A stretch of DNA of 37,017 nt, taken from positions 1-37,017 of the forward strand of contig NZ_BAUA01000019.1 in the NCBI RefSeq assembly GCF_000710915.1, given 5' to 3'. A program made the translations under genes and the position numbers. The notes below the pieces were generated by a model. That model saw nothing but the letters and a program-made list of their open reading frames with translations. It had not been told where the DNA came from and did no database searches. This document shows, piece by piece, positions 15,394 through 22,928 of the stretch. This DNA comes from Nocardia brasiliensis IFM 10847 (GTDB lineage: Bacteria; Actinomycetota; Actinomycetes; Mycobacteriales; Mycobacteriaceae). Each line of letters begins with the position of its first letter. The first letter of the stretch is position 1.

Positions 15394-16317
15394 ATGTCTG
15401 TCGCCTTGGGCGATTTGCTCACCACGCTCGACGAGCGAGTCGCGACCGAACTGTCCTGCAAGCCCGAAGTCGTCGACTGCGGCAGTGACCTCGAGATCGA
15501 CAAGCTACCGATCGTGGCGCGCAAGTGGCACAAGGCCACCGACGTCGTCGCTGTCTTCGCCGACCTGAAGAACAGCAGCCAACTCGGCGTCAACATGCAC
15601 GCGGCGAGCACCGCCAGCGTGTATGAGGCCGCGGTCGGCGGTGCCGTCGAGATATTCGACGAATTCGACGTCGACTACCTCGACATACAGGGCGACGCCG
15701 CGTTCGGCGTCTTCTGGGGCGACATGCGCACCGAACGCGCGGTGTGCGCCGGCATCACCGTCAAGACCTTCAGTGCTGCCATGGCCGAACGATTCGAGGC
15801 CAAATGGCCTGACCAACCCGAAACCGGGTTTCGCGTCGGCATCGCGGCTAGCGCCGTCTTGGTCAAACGGATCGGCATCCCCCGCTCACCGGACAAGCAG
15901 AAGCCCGTCTGGGCAGGGCGTGCGGTCAACTATGCGAGCAAGGCCGCTGGCGCCGGGGATCGGCATGACCTCGTGGTCACCGGCACGATCTGGGATCGGA
16001 TTCAGAACAACGAATACCTCACCGCGAGTTGCGACTGCGGGCCCGGGCCCAGTGATCTGATCTGGCAGGACGTCACCATCGAACGACTGCGCGAGGGTGA
16101 CAGCGCCGACGCCGCCGGGCGCCTGCTGAAATCTCAGTGGTGCGCCGTCCACGGCGAGGAATTCTGCCAAGCCGTCCTCGACGGCGACAAGCGCCGATCC
16201 TCGGTCTCGGCAGCATTGCGCACCGCCATCCTGACCAGCCAACGCCGTGACCCGATCCGAGCAGCCGCCCAGCTCACACGAGCACGCTGGAGCCGATCAG
16301 GACAGGCGGTCCGATGA
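15394..16317 (+). CDS. Class III nucleotidyl cyclase, probable Pycsar cyclase
   Basis: A 307-residue protein with an adenylate/guanylate-cyclase catalytic domain (about residues 50-225). Metal-binding Asp residues are D57 in VFADLKNSS and D101 in DIQGDAAFG. The transition-state box is VNYASK (N179, K183), with Lys replacing the usual Arg. No sensor or membrane domain is fused. The last 80 residues are a helical, Arg-rich tail. The gene overlaps a PycTM-like effector (ATGA, 16314-16317), which is the hallmark of the Pycsar anti-phage system, where a cyclase makes cCMP or cUMP during infection. The nucleotide made here cannot be read from the sequence. The ribosome binding site before 15394 is weak. 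Confidence 0.8.
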   Translation: MSVALGDLLTTLDERVATELSCKPEVVDCGSDLEIDKLPIVARKWHKATDVVAVFADLKNSSQLGVNMHAASTASVYEAAVGGAVEIFDEFDVDYLDIQGDAAFGVFWGDMRTERAVCAGITVKTFSAAMAERFEAKWPDQPETGFRVGIAASAVLVKRIGIPRSPDKQKPVWAGRAVNYASKAAGAGDRHDLVVTGTIWDRIQNNEYLTASCDCGPGPSDLIWQDVTIERLREGDSADAAGRLLKSQWCAVHGEEFCQAVLDGDKRRSSVSAALRTAILTSQRRDPIRAAAQLTRARWSRSGQAVR

Positions 16318-16895
16318 GCACCACTCGATCCAACCGGCCTTGGCGACTGGACCCTCGCCCGACCCCGCCCCCTCCAGCACCTGCTCCGGACTACATCAAT
16401 GCGATCACCTTCGGCTGGCGAGCACATCAAGCCCAGGAAGCCTGGACCGCGAAAGTCGATGTCAAGGCTAGCATCGTTCTCGCCCTCGACGGTGCGGTAC
16501 TGGTCGCGATCATCGCCGGGCAGAACAAGGACGGCGTGCTGACAACCCTCACCGGGTGGCGCGACCTCGCGATGGGGGCCGCAGCCGTGCTGATCCTGGC
16601 GGCCCTGGTCTTCGCTGGCCTGGTGGTACGCCCCGCGCTGGGTTCGCGCAGGCATCACAAACGTGAGCACCGCGACCACATCGTCTACTTCGGGCACCTG
16701 CGGCACTGGGACCCCGACCAACTAGCGGTCAAACTGCAGACGTTGACCCAAGCCGAGGAAACCGTCCTGCTCGCGAAACAACTCGTCTCCATGAGCAGCC
16801 GCAACTGGTGGAAACACCGGCTATTGCAGTGGGCGCTCTACGCCACCGCAGCAGCGGCACTCCTGCTGGCGGTCGCCGCACTCTGGCCACGCTGA
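16314..16895 (+). CDS. PycTM-like Pycsar effector membrane protein
   Basis: A 193-residue inner-membrane protein. After a Pro-rich start, the segment VDVKASIVLALDGAVL (about residues 48-63) matches the PycTM (formerly DUF5706) pattern AD.KAS.L...G. Membrane segments are predicted at about 51-69, 85-107 and 171-192. A cytoplasmic loop between the second and third contains IVYFGHLRHWDP (123-134) and a helical stretch QTLTQAEETVLLAKQLVSMS (142-161), also typical of the family. In Pycsar, cyclic pyrimidine binding triggers such proteins to damage the membrane and abort infection. It is translationally coupled to the cyclase at 15394-16317 and lies 20 bases from the end of a second, convergent cyclase gene. 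Confidence 0.82.
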   Translation: MSTTRSNRPWRLDPRPTPPPPAPAPDYINAITFGWRAHQAQEAWTAKVDVKASIVLALDGAVLVAIIAGQNKDGVLTTLTGWRDLAMGAAAVLILAALVFAGLVVRPALGSRRHHKREHRDHIVYFGHLRHWDPDQLAVKLQTLTQAEETVLLAKQLVSMSSRNWWKHRLLQWALYATAAAALLLAVAALWPR

Positions 16896-16915
16896 GCGGC
16901 AAGATCGGCACATCA

Positions 16916-17638
16916 TCAGATACTCCACCACCAGTCGGACCCGCGAACTTCCTCGGTCCTGCTGCCGAGACTTTCGATCCGCGGTGCGCTCCACATCGCG
17001 GCCTGGTCTCCCTCTCGGAACGCACTCGCGTAATCGAGTGCGTCCCAGGTGCGTTCGGTGATGGTAGTTCGGTGCTGTTTCACGTCGCTGAGCTTCGCGG
17101 CGATGTTCGGAGCGTCGCCGATCGAGACGAGATCGTTGTTGTCACGCACGCCGGCGCGCACCACCAGCGCTGTACCGATGTCGATTCCGGTCCGGTGCCG
17201 GATCCGCCACTGGTCCTCGATGTAGCAGGTGAAGTAGTCATCGATGTGATCGGACAATTGCTCGTGCACGACCTTGTCGACGACCCAGGTGATGTTCAAG
17301 GCAGTCTTGGCAGCAATCGAGGCCGCATCGTCTCCGACGAAGATCGCCATCACCCGGTCGCCGTCGAAGCTGCGAATCGCTCCGCCTCGATGCCGGATCA
17401 CCCGTGAGACGGCATTGAGGTAGGCCCGGATGATCCTGGCCGCGTCATACGAGCTGAAGTGCCGGGCCAAGCCCGTCGAATCGGCCATGTCGGCGTACAG
17501 GTAGGCCGCGTCGAGTTCGACGGCGCCGTTGCGCAACACGACGTCGCTCGTCTTCGGAACCACCGAGCCGGCACGAATGTCGAACGGTGTCGTGGCGATC
17601 TCCGCAACGGCCGCAGTGCAGTCCTCCTTGAACCCCAC
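16916..17638 (-). CDS. Second PycC-like nucleotidyl cyclase, convergent with the effector
   Basis: A 240-residue cyclase starting at the GTG at 17638, with AGAGGTGG upstream. The core contains metal Asp D50 in YLYADMADST, D94 in SFDGDRVMAIF, and the box PNIAAK (N178, K182), again with Lys where ordinary adenylate cyclases have Arg. The segments GDRVM..F, AAKTALNITWVVDKV and GIDIGTALVVRAGV resemble experimentally described PycC enzymes more closely than the cyclase at 15394 does. The protein has no fused domain. It lies tail-to-tail with the PycTM-like gene. Either that effector serves two cyclases, or this gene uses another effector not recognised here. Confidence 0.78.
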   Translation of the reverse strand: MGFKEDCTAAVAEIATTPFDIRAGSVVPKTSDVVLRNGAVELDAAYLYADMADSTGLARHFSSYDAARIIRAYLNAVSRVIRHRGGAIRSFDGDRVMAIFVGDDAASIAAKTALNITWVVDKVVHEQLSDHIDDYFTCYIEDQWRIRHRTGIDIGTALVVRAGVRDNNDLVSIGDAPNIAAKLSDVKQHRTTITERTWDALDYASAFREGDQAAMWSAPRIESLGSRTEEVRGSDWWWSI

Positions 17639-17698
17639 CGGTTCACCACCTCTCGAACTCGTCGCTCGACAAGTACATCGGCCGCAGTCACACCACCG

Positions 17699-17908
17699 CT
17701 ACATTCTCGGCCGTCGGTCTCGTCTCGGCCTCTCACAGTGGTGGAATGACCCGAAACACGATCGTTCACCATCGGATGTCGAGATCACGCACCGAAGCCG
17801 ATCGCGGTCCTCGGCCGTGGACGGCTCCCACAGGTCGGACGCGGGTAACAGCATGCACTTGGTGCGGGCCTGGTAATCCACCTTGATATCGAAGCGGATC
17901 CTCCACAT
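17699..17908 (-). CDS. Small hypothetical protein upstream of the second cyclase
   Basis: A 69-residue protein starting MWRIRFDIKVDYQARTK, with a good AGGAG site about six bases before the ATG at 17908. The first half looks folded (MLLPASDLWEPSTAEDRDRL), and the tail is Arg/Pro-rich (CERPRRDRRPRM) and may be the result of a truncation. It precedes the cyclase at 16916-17638 by 60 bases on the same strand and may be co-transcribed with it, so a role in the same defence locus is possible. No family is recognised. Confidence 0.5.
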   Translation of the reverse strand: MWRIRFDIKVDYQARTKCMLLPASDLWEPSTAEDRDRLRCVISTSDGERSCFGSFHHCERPRRDRRPRM

Positions 17909-18083
17909 CCAGTCTCCTGCTTGTGTCACTACCACCTCGTCAACGCGCCAGGCACAGGTTCGGCGATTCGAATGCCCAGCGATCTCTCACCGGCTCGCCG
18001 CTGTTGCTTGACCGAAGAACGGCGACCCGGGCCCGCGGCGGACGCCGTTTCTTGTTCGGACGCCTTCTTACATCGTTGCCTCG

Positions 18084-18247
18084 GAACGCACGAAAATGCC
18101 GATGTGCGTGCGTTGTCCCAGGCGCTGGGCGGTATACGCCGATGGCCCGGCGTACGAGGTCAACGTGTGGGATCCTTGCACGGTTGCTCGCATCAGATGC
18201 CCTGTGCGACAACACATGTGACCGCCCGACTGGAGGAGTGAATCATG
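18084..18247 (+). repeat. Duplicated leader, copy 1
   Basis: A block of about 164 bases that recurs at 19272-19435 with roughly four-fifths identity by eye. Both copies begin GAACGCAC, share ATGTGCGTGCGTTGTCCC and GATCCTTGCACGGTTGCTCG, and end with a GGAGGAG ribosome binding site and the ATG of an array gene. Each could encode a tiny peptide or act as a structured leader. Confidence 0.75.
18096..18221 (+). CDS. Possible tiny four-cysteine peptide, copy 1
   Basis: A 41-codon frame starting MPMCVRCPRRWAVYADGP and continuing with DPCTVARIRCPVR. The four Cys (CVRC...C...C) would suit a minimal zinc site. Compared with the copy at 19290-19418, changes within the shared core include synonymous third-position ones (GTA TAC to GTC TAT, TGC to TGT), and all four Cys are kept. 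There is no clear ribosome binding site, and a different frame of the block is also open, so coding is not certain. Confidence 0.35.
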   Translation: MPMCVRCPRRWAVYADGPAYEVNVWDPCTVARIRCPVRQHM

Positions 18248-18793
18248 ACTGAGAACGCGGATGTGTCCAGTGAGACGCCGCCCCAACGCGAGTCCCCCGC
18301 CGCGATCGCGGCCCGCGATTCGTTGCTGTACTCCATCGCAAATGAGGCTAAGCAGGTCTCCAAGTCCCAGGCGGGCAATGCGTCTGCGGCGTTGGTCGAG
18401 CTTGCCCGCGCTTACGCGTTGACCACCGCACGCCTACTGGTGGCTTCGGGACAGGTAATCGAGGTACTCGACGATGAGTTTGAAGGTGGCAAGTCTTTCC
18501 AGACGGCTCCTGGACTGGTAATTCTCGCTCGTCGCGGCCGCTACAGCGAACACCTTGACGGGATCACTGATGTCGCATCGATGGTTTGGACCGCGTCCCC
18601 CGCCGTGACGGCGGCCCGCGATGAGTTGTTGTACGCGATCGGCAGGGAGGCCGTGATCGTCGCCAAAGACCAGGCGGGTAGTGCGTCTGCGGCATTGGTA
18701 GCGCTGGCCCGCGCCTGCGCTCTGGTGTCCGCCGCGACAGTTGTCACACCCTCCAGCCGTAACCAAGCCACGCTCATCGTCACCCCGGCTTGA
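18245..18793 (+). CDS. Array paralogue 1: two copies of the ARD-helical module
   Basis: A 182-residue protein starting MTENADVSSETPPQRES with a GGAGGAG site. It contains the array module twice: AARDSLLYSIANEAKQVSKS followed by QAGNASAALVELARAYAL (about residues 22-59), and AARDELLYAIGREAVIVAKD followed by QAGSASAALVALARACAL (about 120-157). About 60 unrelated residues (LDDEFEGGKSFQ, VILARRGRYSEHL) separate them. The module reads as two amphipathic helices. No catalytic motif, signal peptide or membrane segment is seen. The double module may come from fusion of two tandem paralogues. The family is unrecognised; a small adaptor or self-associating domain is a possibility only. Confidence 0.65.
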   Translation: MTENADVSSETPPQRESPAAIAARDSLLYSIANEAKQVSKSQAGNASAALVELARAYALTTARLLVASGQVIEVLDDEFEGGKSFQTAPGLVILARRGRYSEHLDGITDVASMVWTASPAVTAARDELLYAIGREAVIVAKDQAGSASAALVALARACALVSAATVVTPSSRNQATLIVTPA

Positions 18794-18906
18794 AAAGGCG
18801 CGGACCCTTCACCGCAACAACAACTCAAAAGGCGCACGAGCAGAGCGTGACCCGGTGACGCGCAAACGATTTCGCTTCGCAGTGACCTTGATCGAAAGAA
18901 TCGAAT

Positions 18907-19164
18907 ATGACAGATAATGTGGACGTGTCTAACTCCGATGGTCCGGAGGTCGAACCCTCCGCCGCAACCGTGGCCCGCGATCAGTTGTTGTATGCCATCG
19001 CAAACGAGGTTAAGTACGTATCCAAGGATCAGGCGGGCAATGCGTCTGCGGCGCTGGTAGAGCTGGCCCGCGCCTACGCCCTAGTGACCAAGACATCTAG
19101 ACGTGTCGAGTTCCTCTTTGATGTGGACGGTACGTTATCGGCAAATCCGGTCGCGCTGAGATAA
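18907..19164 (+). CDS. Array paralogue 2
   Basis: An 85-residue protein starting MTDNVDVSNSDGPEVEPSAA. The module (VARDQLLYAIANEVKYVSKD, then QAGNASAALVELARAYALV) fills about residues 22-60. The tail TKTSRRVEFLFDVDGTLSAN is shared in type with paralogue 4. The module is almost identical at the DNA level to paralogue 3, which indicates recent duplication or gene conversion. The GAAAG ribosome binding site before 18907 is modest. It lacks the duplicated leader found before paralogues 1 and 3. The function is unknown. Confidence 0.65.
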   Translation: MTDNVDVSNSDGPEVEPSAATVARDQLLYAIANEVKYVSKDQAGNASAALVELARAYALVTKTSRRVEFLFDVDGTLSANPVALR

Positions 19165-19271
19165 GCGGGCCAGGCCTCCGGCTTCTGGGCATCTACAGTT
19201 CCCGCACGTACCTGTACGCCCGCTCTATGCCGCTTACAAGGCTGTTCGGACCGGCCGGGCGGCGGCCGACC

Positions 19272-19435
19272 GAACGCACTGATCTGCCGATGTGCGTGCG
19301 TTGTCCCAGGCGCTGGGCGGTCTATGCCGATGGCCCGACATGCGAGGTCAGCTCGTGCGATCCTTGCACGGTTGCTCGCATCAGATGTCCTGTGCGAGAG
19401 CGTATGTGGCCGACTTGATGGAGGAGTGGATTATG
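19272..19435 (+). repeat. Duplicated leader, copy 2
   Basis: Second copy of the block at 18084-18247, lying directly before array paralogue 3 and ending GGAGGAGTGGATT ATG. In copy 1 the corresponding TGG is TGA, so here one frame of the leader runs in frame into the paralogue. This may or may not be translated. Confidence 0.75.
19290..19418 (+). CDS. Possible tiny cysteine peptide, copy 2
   Basis: A 42-codon frame starting MCVRCPRRWAVYADGP, then DPCTVARIRCPVRERMW, homologous to 18096-18221. All four Cys of copy 1 are kept and two more are gained (TCEVSSCD). An in-frame upstream ATG at 19227 would give 63 residues. No ribosome binding site is evident, so this stays a candidate. Confidence 0.35.
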   Translation: MCVRCPRRWAVYADGPTCEVSSCDPCTVARIRCPVRERMWPT

Positions 19436-19747
19436 ACGGAGAACCCGGACGTTGCTAGCGAAACGTTGCCTGAAGCTGAGCCCACTGCGGCCACCGTGGC
19501 CCGCGATCAGTTGTTGTACGCCATCGCAAACGAGGTTAAGTACGTATCCAGGGATCAGGCAGGCAACGCGTCTACGGCACTGGTGGAACTTGCCCGCGCC
19601 TACGCCTTGACCGTTACCGGCAACGCGCGCGGCACCCAAATCGCAGGCCCCGTCCCACGGGAAGACGCAGAACTCTGGGCGAAGCTCGCCCGCGCTCACA
19701 TCCAATACTCCTTCGCGACCACCACATTCGTCCTTAGTGACGTGTGA
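19433..19747 (+). CDS. Array paralogue 3
   Basis: A 104-residue protein starting MTENPDVASETLPEAEPTAA after a GGAGGAG site. The module (VARDQLLYAIANEVKYVSRD, then QAGNASTALVELARAYAL) occupies about residues 20-57. The tail of about 45 residues (AGPVPREDAELWAKLARAHI, then QYSFATTTFVLSDV) is unrelated to the tails of the other members. A constant head with different tails is the striking property of the array. The in-frame extension to 19292 reads through the duplicated leader and is less likely. The function is unknown. Confidence 0.65.
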   Translation: MTENPDVASETLPEAEPTAATVARDQLLYAIANEVKYVSRDQAGNASTALVELARAYALTVTGNARGTQIAGPVPREDAELWAKLARAHIQYSFATTTFVLSDV

Positions 19748-19995
19748 ACGCACGCAAATGCCGCGTACCGCGCTGACCGGACCGGCCAGCGCGGTAGCTC
19801 TGAAGATCAACGGGTAGAGCGCAGTACGTCCGCCAGCAGTGCGCGCTCATGCCGATTTCCGTACATCTGTTGCCAGTTCTCGACGGACAGGGGGCGCGTA
19901 GATCGGTTGGGCCTCAGTGGTTTTCGGTGGGAATCCTGCGGGCGTGGGATGATCTTCTCTGGTCGGTACCGAGCTGACCAGGAGGAGGAACTGCC

Positions 19996-20250
19996 ATGTC
20001 TGACGAGCAAGCCGTACCCAATAACGGAACCGACATCGGGTCCCCTGCCGCGATCGCGGCCCGCGATGAGTTGCTTTGGGCCATCGCAAGAGAGGTTGAG
20101 CAGGTCTCTAAGTCCCAGGCGGGTAGCGCGTCTGCGGCGTTGGTCGAGCTTGCCCGTGCCTACGCCCTAGCGACCAAGACGTCTGAACGTGCCCTGTTCC
20201 TCTTTGATGCGGACGGTACGTTGCAGCCATCGCGGTCGCGCTTTGAATAG
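19996..20250 (+). CDS. Array paralogue 4
   Basis: An 84-residue protein starting MSDEQAVPNNGTDIGSPAA, with a strong AGGAGGAGG site. The module (AARDELLWAIAREVEQVSKS, then QAGSASAALVELARAYAL) is at about residues 21-58. The tail TKTSERALFLFDADGTLQPS resembles that of paralogue 2. The gene has its own 5' region (248 bases after paralogue 3), so it may be transcribed separately. A long palindrome follows 94 bases after the stop. The function is unknown. Confidence 0.65.
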   Translation: MSDEQAVPNNGTDIGSPAAIAARDELLWAIAREVEQVSKSQAGSASAALVELARAYALATKTSERALFLFDADGTLQPSRSRFE

Positions 20251-20343
20251 GCGGCCTGGCCTCCTGATCCTTTGGCATCACTGAGTCGAGGGGGTTGATT
20301 CTTCCGCAAATGTCCGGAAATCAGCGTAAGACGTTCTAGATCG

Positions 20344-20381
20344 CGCTCACTCGCGCTGACTTAAGTGAGGGCGAGTGAGCG
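20344..20381. repeat. 38-base near-perfect palindrome
   Basis: CGCTCACTCGC at 20344-20354 pairs with GCGAGTGAGCG at 20371-20381, and the centre ACTTAAGT (20359-20366) is itself palindromic around the same axis. Of 19 base pairs, 17 match. No T-run follows, so a simple intrinsic terminator is less likely than an operator, a recombination or replication site, or a bidirectional transcript end. Confidence 0.75.
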
Positions 20382-20738
20382 GTAATGCCGCATATCGCTC
20401 GGGTGGGATGTGTAACGTACCCCAGGATGTTCGTGTGAGGGTGGAGTATGCCGACCTATTCGTCAGGTTGGGATATCTCGCGTTACCAGCACGGCATCGA
20501 AGTGACTCTCCTTCCAGATAACCGAGCTGCGGGCGGGCCGGCACGCGCACGACATCGGCAGGCCGACAGAACCTCGGAATCGCCACCGGTAGTGGTGGGG
20601 GTGACGCCCACGCCGTGGTGGGAAACGACGGCGGTGCAACGGCTTACCGTTACCGGATCGATCGAGAAGAACGGGAGCCCGGACCGAAGACATCACTGTC
20701 AGGTCAGAGGCATTGAAGTCGTTGCCCCACAGCGAACC
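20382..20738. other. Stretch without a supported gene
   Basis: A plus-strand frame from 20448 (MPTYSSGWDISRYQHG) has a GGTGGAG motif upstream but stays open only by running antisense through two likely genes. A minus-strand frame (20347-20586) has no good start. Either could contain a decayed gene end. No repeat or RNA gene was recognised here. Confidence 0.35.
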
Positions 20739-21164
20739 TCAGCGGCGCCTGTCGATACGGTCGGCGATATCGAGCACCCATGCCGCATGAGCGTCGAGGC
20801 ACTTGATGAGTCTGACGTCGAGCAAGCCGAGACGGTACCGCGCATCATGGGCGAGCACCCAAGGGGAAAGCTTGGTGATCCACAGCGGCCACACCAGGAC
20901 CGAGCATTCACTGCAACGACCCAACCGCCACCACACACCACGCTGACCGTATTCGGCGCCAGGATAGGTGATGCGGCCATCGCGGCAACGGACGACCTTG
21001 GCGAATCGTGGTCCGCCACCATTCCATCCCGGGCAACGCCAGAACTTGTCGTAGCAAGGCCGGGAGAACCGCCACCAGCGAGAGCGAGGGTGAATCCGCC
21101 GGCCGACCGGGGCGTGGGCCGTGACGGCATCGTGAGAGGCCGAGGGATCAGCGGGGTCGGTCAC
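20739..21164 (-). CDS. Hypothetical Trp/Cys-rich protein
   Basis: A 141-residue protein. The start is placed at the GTG at 21164, where GGAGG lies five bases upstream, rather than at the TTG at 21179. Segments such as RSRWWRFSRPCYDKFWRC, RFAKVVRCRDGRI, RGVWWRLGRCSECSVLVWPL and RLIKCLDAHAAWVLDIADRI show a compact domain with CxxC-like cysteines. No membrane or signal segment is clear. It follows the 21252-21662 gene on the same strand with a gap of about 90 bases. The function is unknown. Confidence 0.6.
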   Translation of the reverse strand: MTDPADPSASHDAVTAHAPVGRRIHPRSRWWRFSRPCYDKFWRCPGWNGGGPRFAKVVRCRDGRITYPGAEYGQRGVWWRLGRCSECSVLVWPLWITKLSPWVLAHDARYRLGLLDVRLIKCLDAHAAWVLDIADRIDRRR

Positions 21165-21251
21165 GGGAACCTCCGTCAAAGGGGATGGGCTGTGGTCGTG
21201 GATCGATGTCGTCGTGCGTGGCGCAGCGACATCGTGATCGGCGAACGAGAC

Positions 21252-21662
21252 CTAGGGCTGTTCGAAGACGTCGCTGCGGGGATCGAAGCGCGCGATGACC
21301 TCGGGGTCTGCGGCGTCGAAGCGGCGGACGAGCTCGGCCATCGCGTCGTGGAAGAGCTGTTCCAGCACCGAGTGCTCGCAGCCTCGGGGCCCAGCGAGGG
21401 TAGCGATGGAAAGGCGTTTCGGCGGAATCCAGTGTGTTCCAGACTGCGTACACGAGCCGATGAATGGGACGAGATCGGCTCGGTAGCAGTCGTACTGGCG
21501 GCAGAACCAGACGACCAGCTCGACACCGGGCTGGCCCATTGCCTCCCTAGGGCAGGGAAGCTGCCAGCACGCGGTCTTGCGGTGAACGCTGCCGAGGTCG
21601 AGAACTGGTGTGGCGTGTGGCCCGCGAGGGGTGGTGCTGTCTGGATCGGCCGAGGTCGGCAT
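21252..21662 (-). CDS. Hypothetical protein
   Basis: A 136-residue protein. The ATG at 21662 is preferred over the one at 21677 because AAAGGGA lies before it. Recognisable segments are HRKTACWQLPCPREAMGQPG, VELVVWFCRQYDCYRADLVP, THWIPPKRLSIATLAG and HSVLEQLFHDAMAELVRRFD. Cysteines are spaced in a way that may bind metal. It lies about 78 bases after the DUF4192 gene on the same strand and probably belongs to the same transcript. The family is not recognised. Confidence 0.6.
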   Translation of the reverse strand: MPTSADPDSTTPRGPHATPVLDLGSVHRKTACWQLPCPREAMGQPGVELVVWFCRQYDCYRADLVPFIGSCTQSGTHWIPPKRLSIATLAGPRGCEHSVLEQLFHDAMAELVRRFDAADPEVIARFDPRSDVFEQP

Positions 21663-21740
21663 CGGTGTCCCTTTCATTGTTGGGGCGATTGATCGATGTG
21701 GCGTCGGGGCAACGGGCCGGCGCCGCGCTGCTGTCGTGGT

Positions 21741-22805
21741 TCAGCCGTCGAGGCGTGCGAGGTCGATCCCGAGGTCCGCCGCGGCCGCGACGCCGAATCG
21801 GGTCCAGGCGGGCATCGTGGCGGCCGGTATTGCTCGGTCGAGTGCGGCCAGCAACAGCCGCGCGGTGAGGTGGCTGGGATTCGCGTCCAGCGCGGCGTGC
21901 ACACAGACGCGGGCCAGCACGCCGTCACCACGCAGATAGGCGCTGTAGCCGAGCAGCGCTGCGGGCGCGGCGCGTTCGGGCCCGGCCAGAGCCCTCAGCA
22001 ACAGCATCCAGAGCTGCTCGGCCTGCACCCGATACTCACTGCCCGCAGTGGCGTGTAAACAGTCCAGGACCATCTGCTCGGACAACACCATCGCCAACTC
22101 AGCGAACTGCCCCGGCGTCAAATCCTCACCGGCCGCGACATCGGCGATACAGAACAGCACTTGCAACAACCCCCGGCGGTCGTGGCTACGCCAAGAGTCC
22201 TGCGCCGCTGCGCGTTCCCGCGCGCGCTGCGCTCGCTCGCGCGCTGCAGGCATCCAGCACTCGACCTCGGCGGCCAGCCGCGGATGCGGGGACACCGCAT
22301 CGAGCAGCGCCTGTCTGGACGGGTAGGTGGTGTGACCGTCAGCGTCGCGGTCGCAGGCCGCGGCTGTCCGTCCTGGGTCGGGAAGAACACCCCGATCGGC
22401 GGTGTCGGTGAATGACCACCAGGACGCACCGGCAGTGATTGCCGTGGTCATCCACAGATGGGTCAGCGGGGCGCAGGCACGGTCGAGACCGGCCGCGAGG
22501 GTGGCAATCAGCATCGTGAGTCCGGAATCCAGTGGCGTGCACGAGATCGAGTCGCTCAGACGGTCATCGACAACGATCGCCAGCGTGCAGGTGGCACCGA
22601 CCTGGCGTGCGGCAGCACACACACGCACGACCATCGAAGCGGCCGGGTCGGTCAGCGCGAAGGACGCGACCGCGCTGCGGCCCAGGTCTCGGTCCTCACA
22701 ACCGGTATTGAACAGCACGAGCACAATCCGACGTCGGGGGTCGTAACCGAGCGTGGCCGGCATCGATGCGATCAACGCGCCGGGATCGAATCGTGGAGAC
22801 GACAT
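21741..22805 (-). CDS. DUF4192 family protein
   Basis: A 354-residue protein of the actinobacterial DUF4192 type, whose function is not known. Family-like features are the N-terminal FDPGALIASMPATLGYDP and the strand RRRIVLVLFNTG, then VCAAARQVGATCTLAIVVDD. The C-terminal half is helical with ALLGYSAYLRGDGVLARVCV and ends in LGIDLARLDG. The ATG at 22805 has a GGAGTT motif about ten bases upstream. A frameshifted remnant of a second copy lies at 26848-27088. Genes of this family are frequent on actinobacterial plasmids and near mobile regions, which fits this window. Confidence 0.8.
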   Translation of the reverse strand: MSSPRFDPGALIASMPATLGYDPRRRIVLVLFNTGCEDRDLGRSAVASFALTDPAASMVVRVCAAARQVGATCTLAIVVDDRLSDSISCTPLDSGLTMLIATLAAGLDRACAPLTHLWMTTAITAGASWWSFTDTADRGVLPDPGRTAAACDRDADGHTTYPSRQALLDAVSPHPRLAAEVECWMPAARERAQRARERAAAQDSWRSHDRRGLLQVLFCIADVAAGEDLTPGQFAELAMVLSEQMVLDCLHATAGSEYRVQAEQLWMLLLRALAGPERAAPAALLGYSAYLRGDGVLARVCVHAALDANPSHLTARLLLAALDRAIPAATMPAWTRFGVAAAADLGIDLARLDG

Positions 22806-22928
22806 AGGTAACCAACTCCTTCCACAGGCCAGCGATGACATTTCAGGGCGAACATGGGCGGGGTTGTGACACAACAGCTTTCGGGCGATGCGTCACAGGA
22901 GTTCGCTGCACTCGGGTCATGCCGCGTC

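Noticed and set aside
18907..20250. HAD-phosphatase-like motif (FDxDGTL) in the tails of array members 2 and 4
   Set aside because: The proteins end within 15 residues of the motif, so no HAD fold can form. It is probably a chance match or a very short conserved tail.
18084..20381. CRISPR array
   Set aside because: The repeats here are gene-sized paralogues and two long leaders, not short regularly spaced repeats. No CRISPR-like pattern or cas gene was seen in the window.
20448..21692. 414-residue plus-strand open frame
   Set aside because: Its first 95 codons are not opposite a gene and have a GGTGGAG motif, but the rest runs antisense through two better-supported minus-strand genes and shows no domain.
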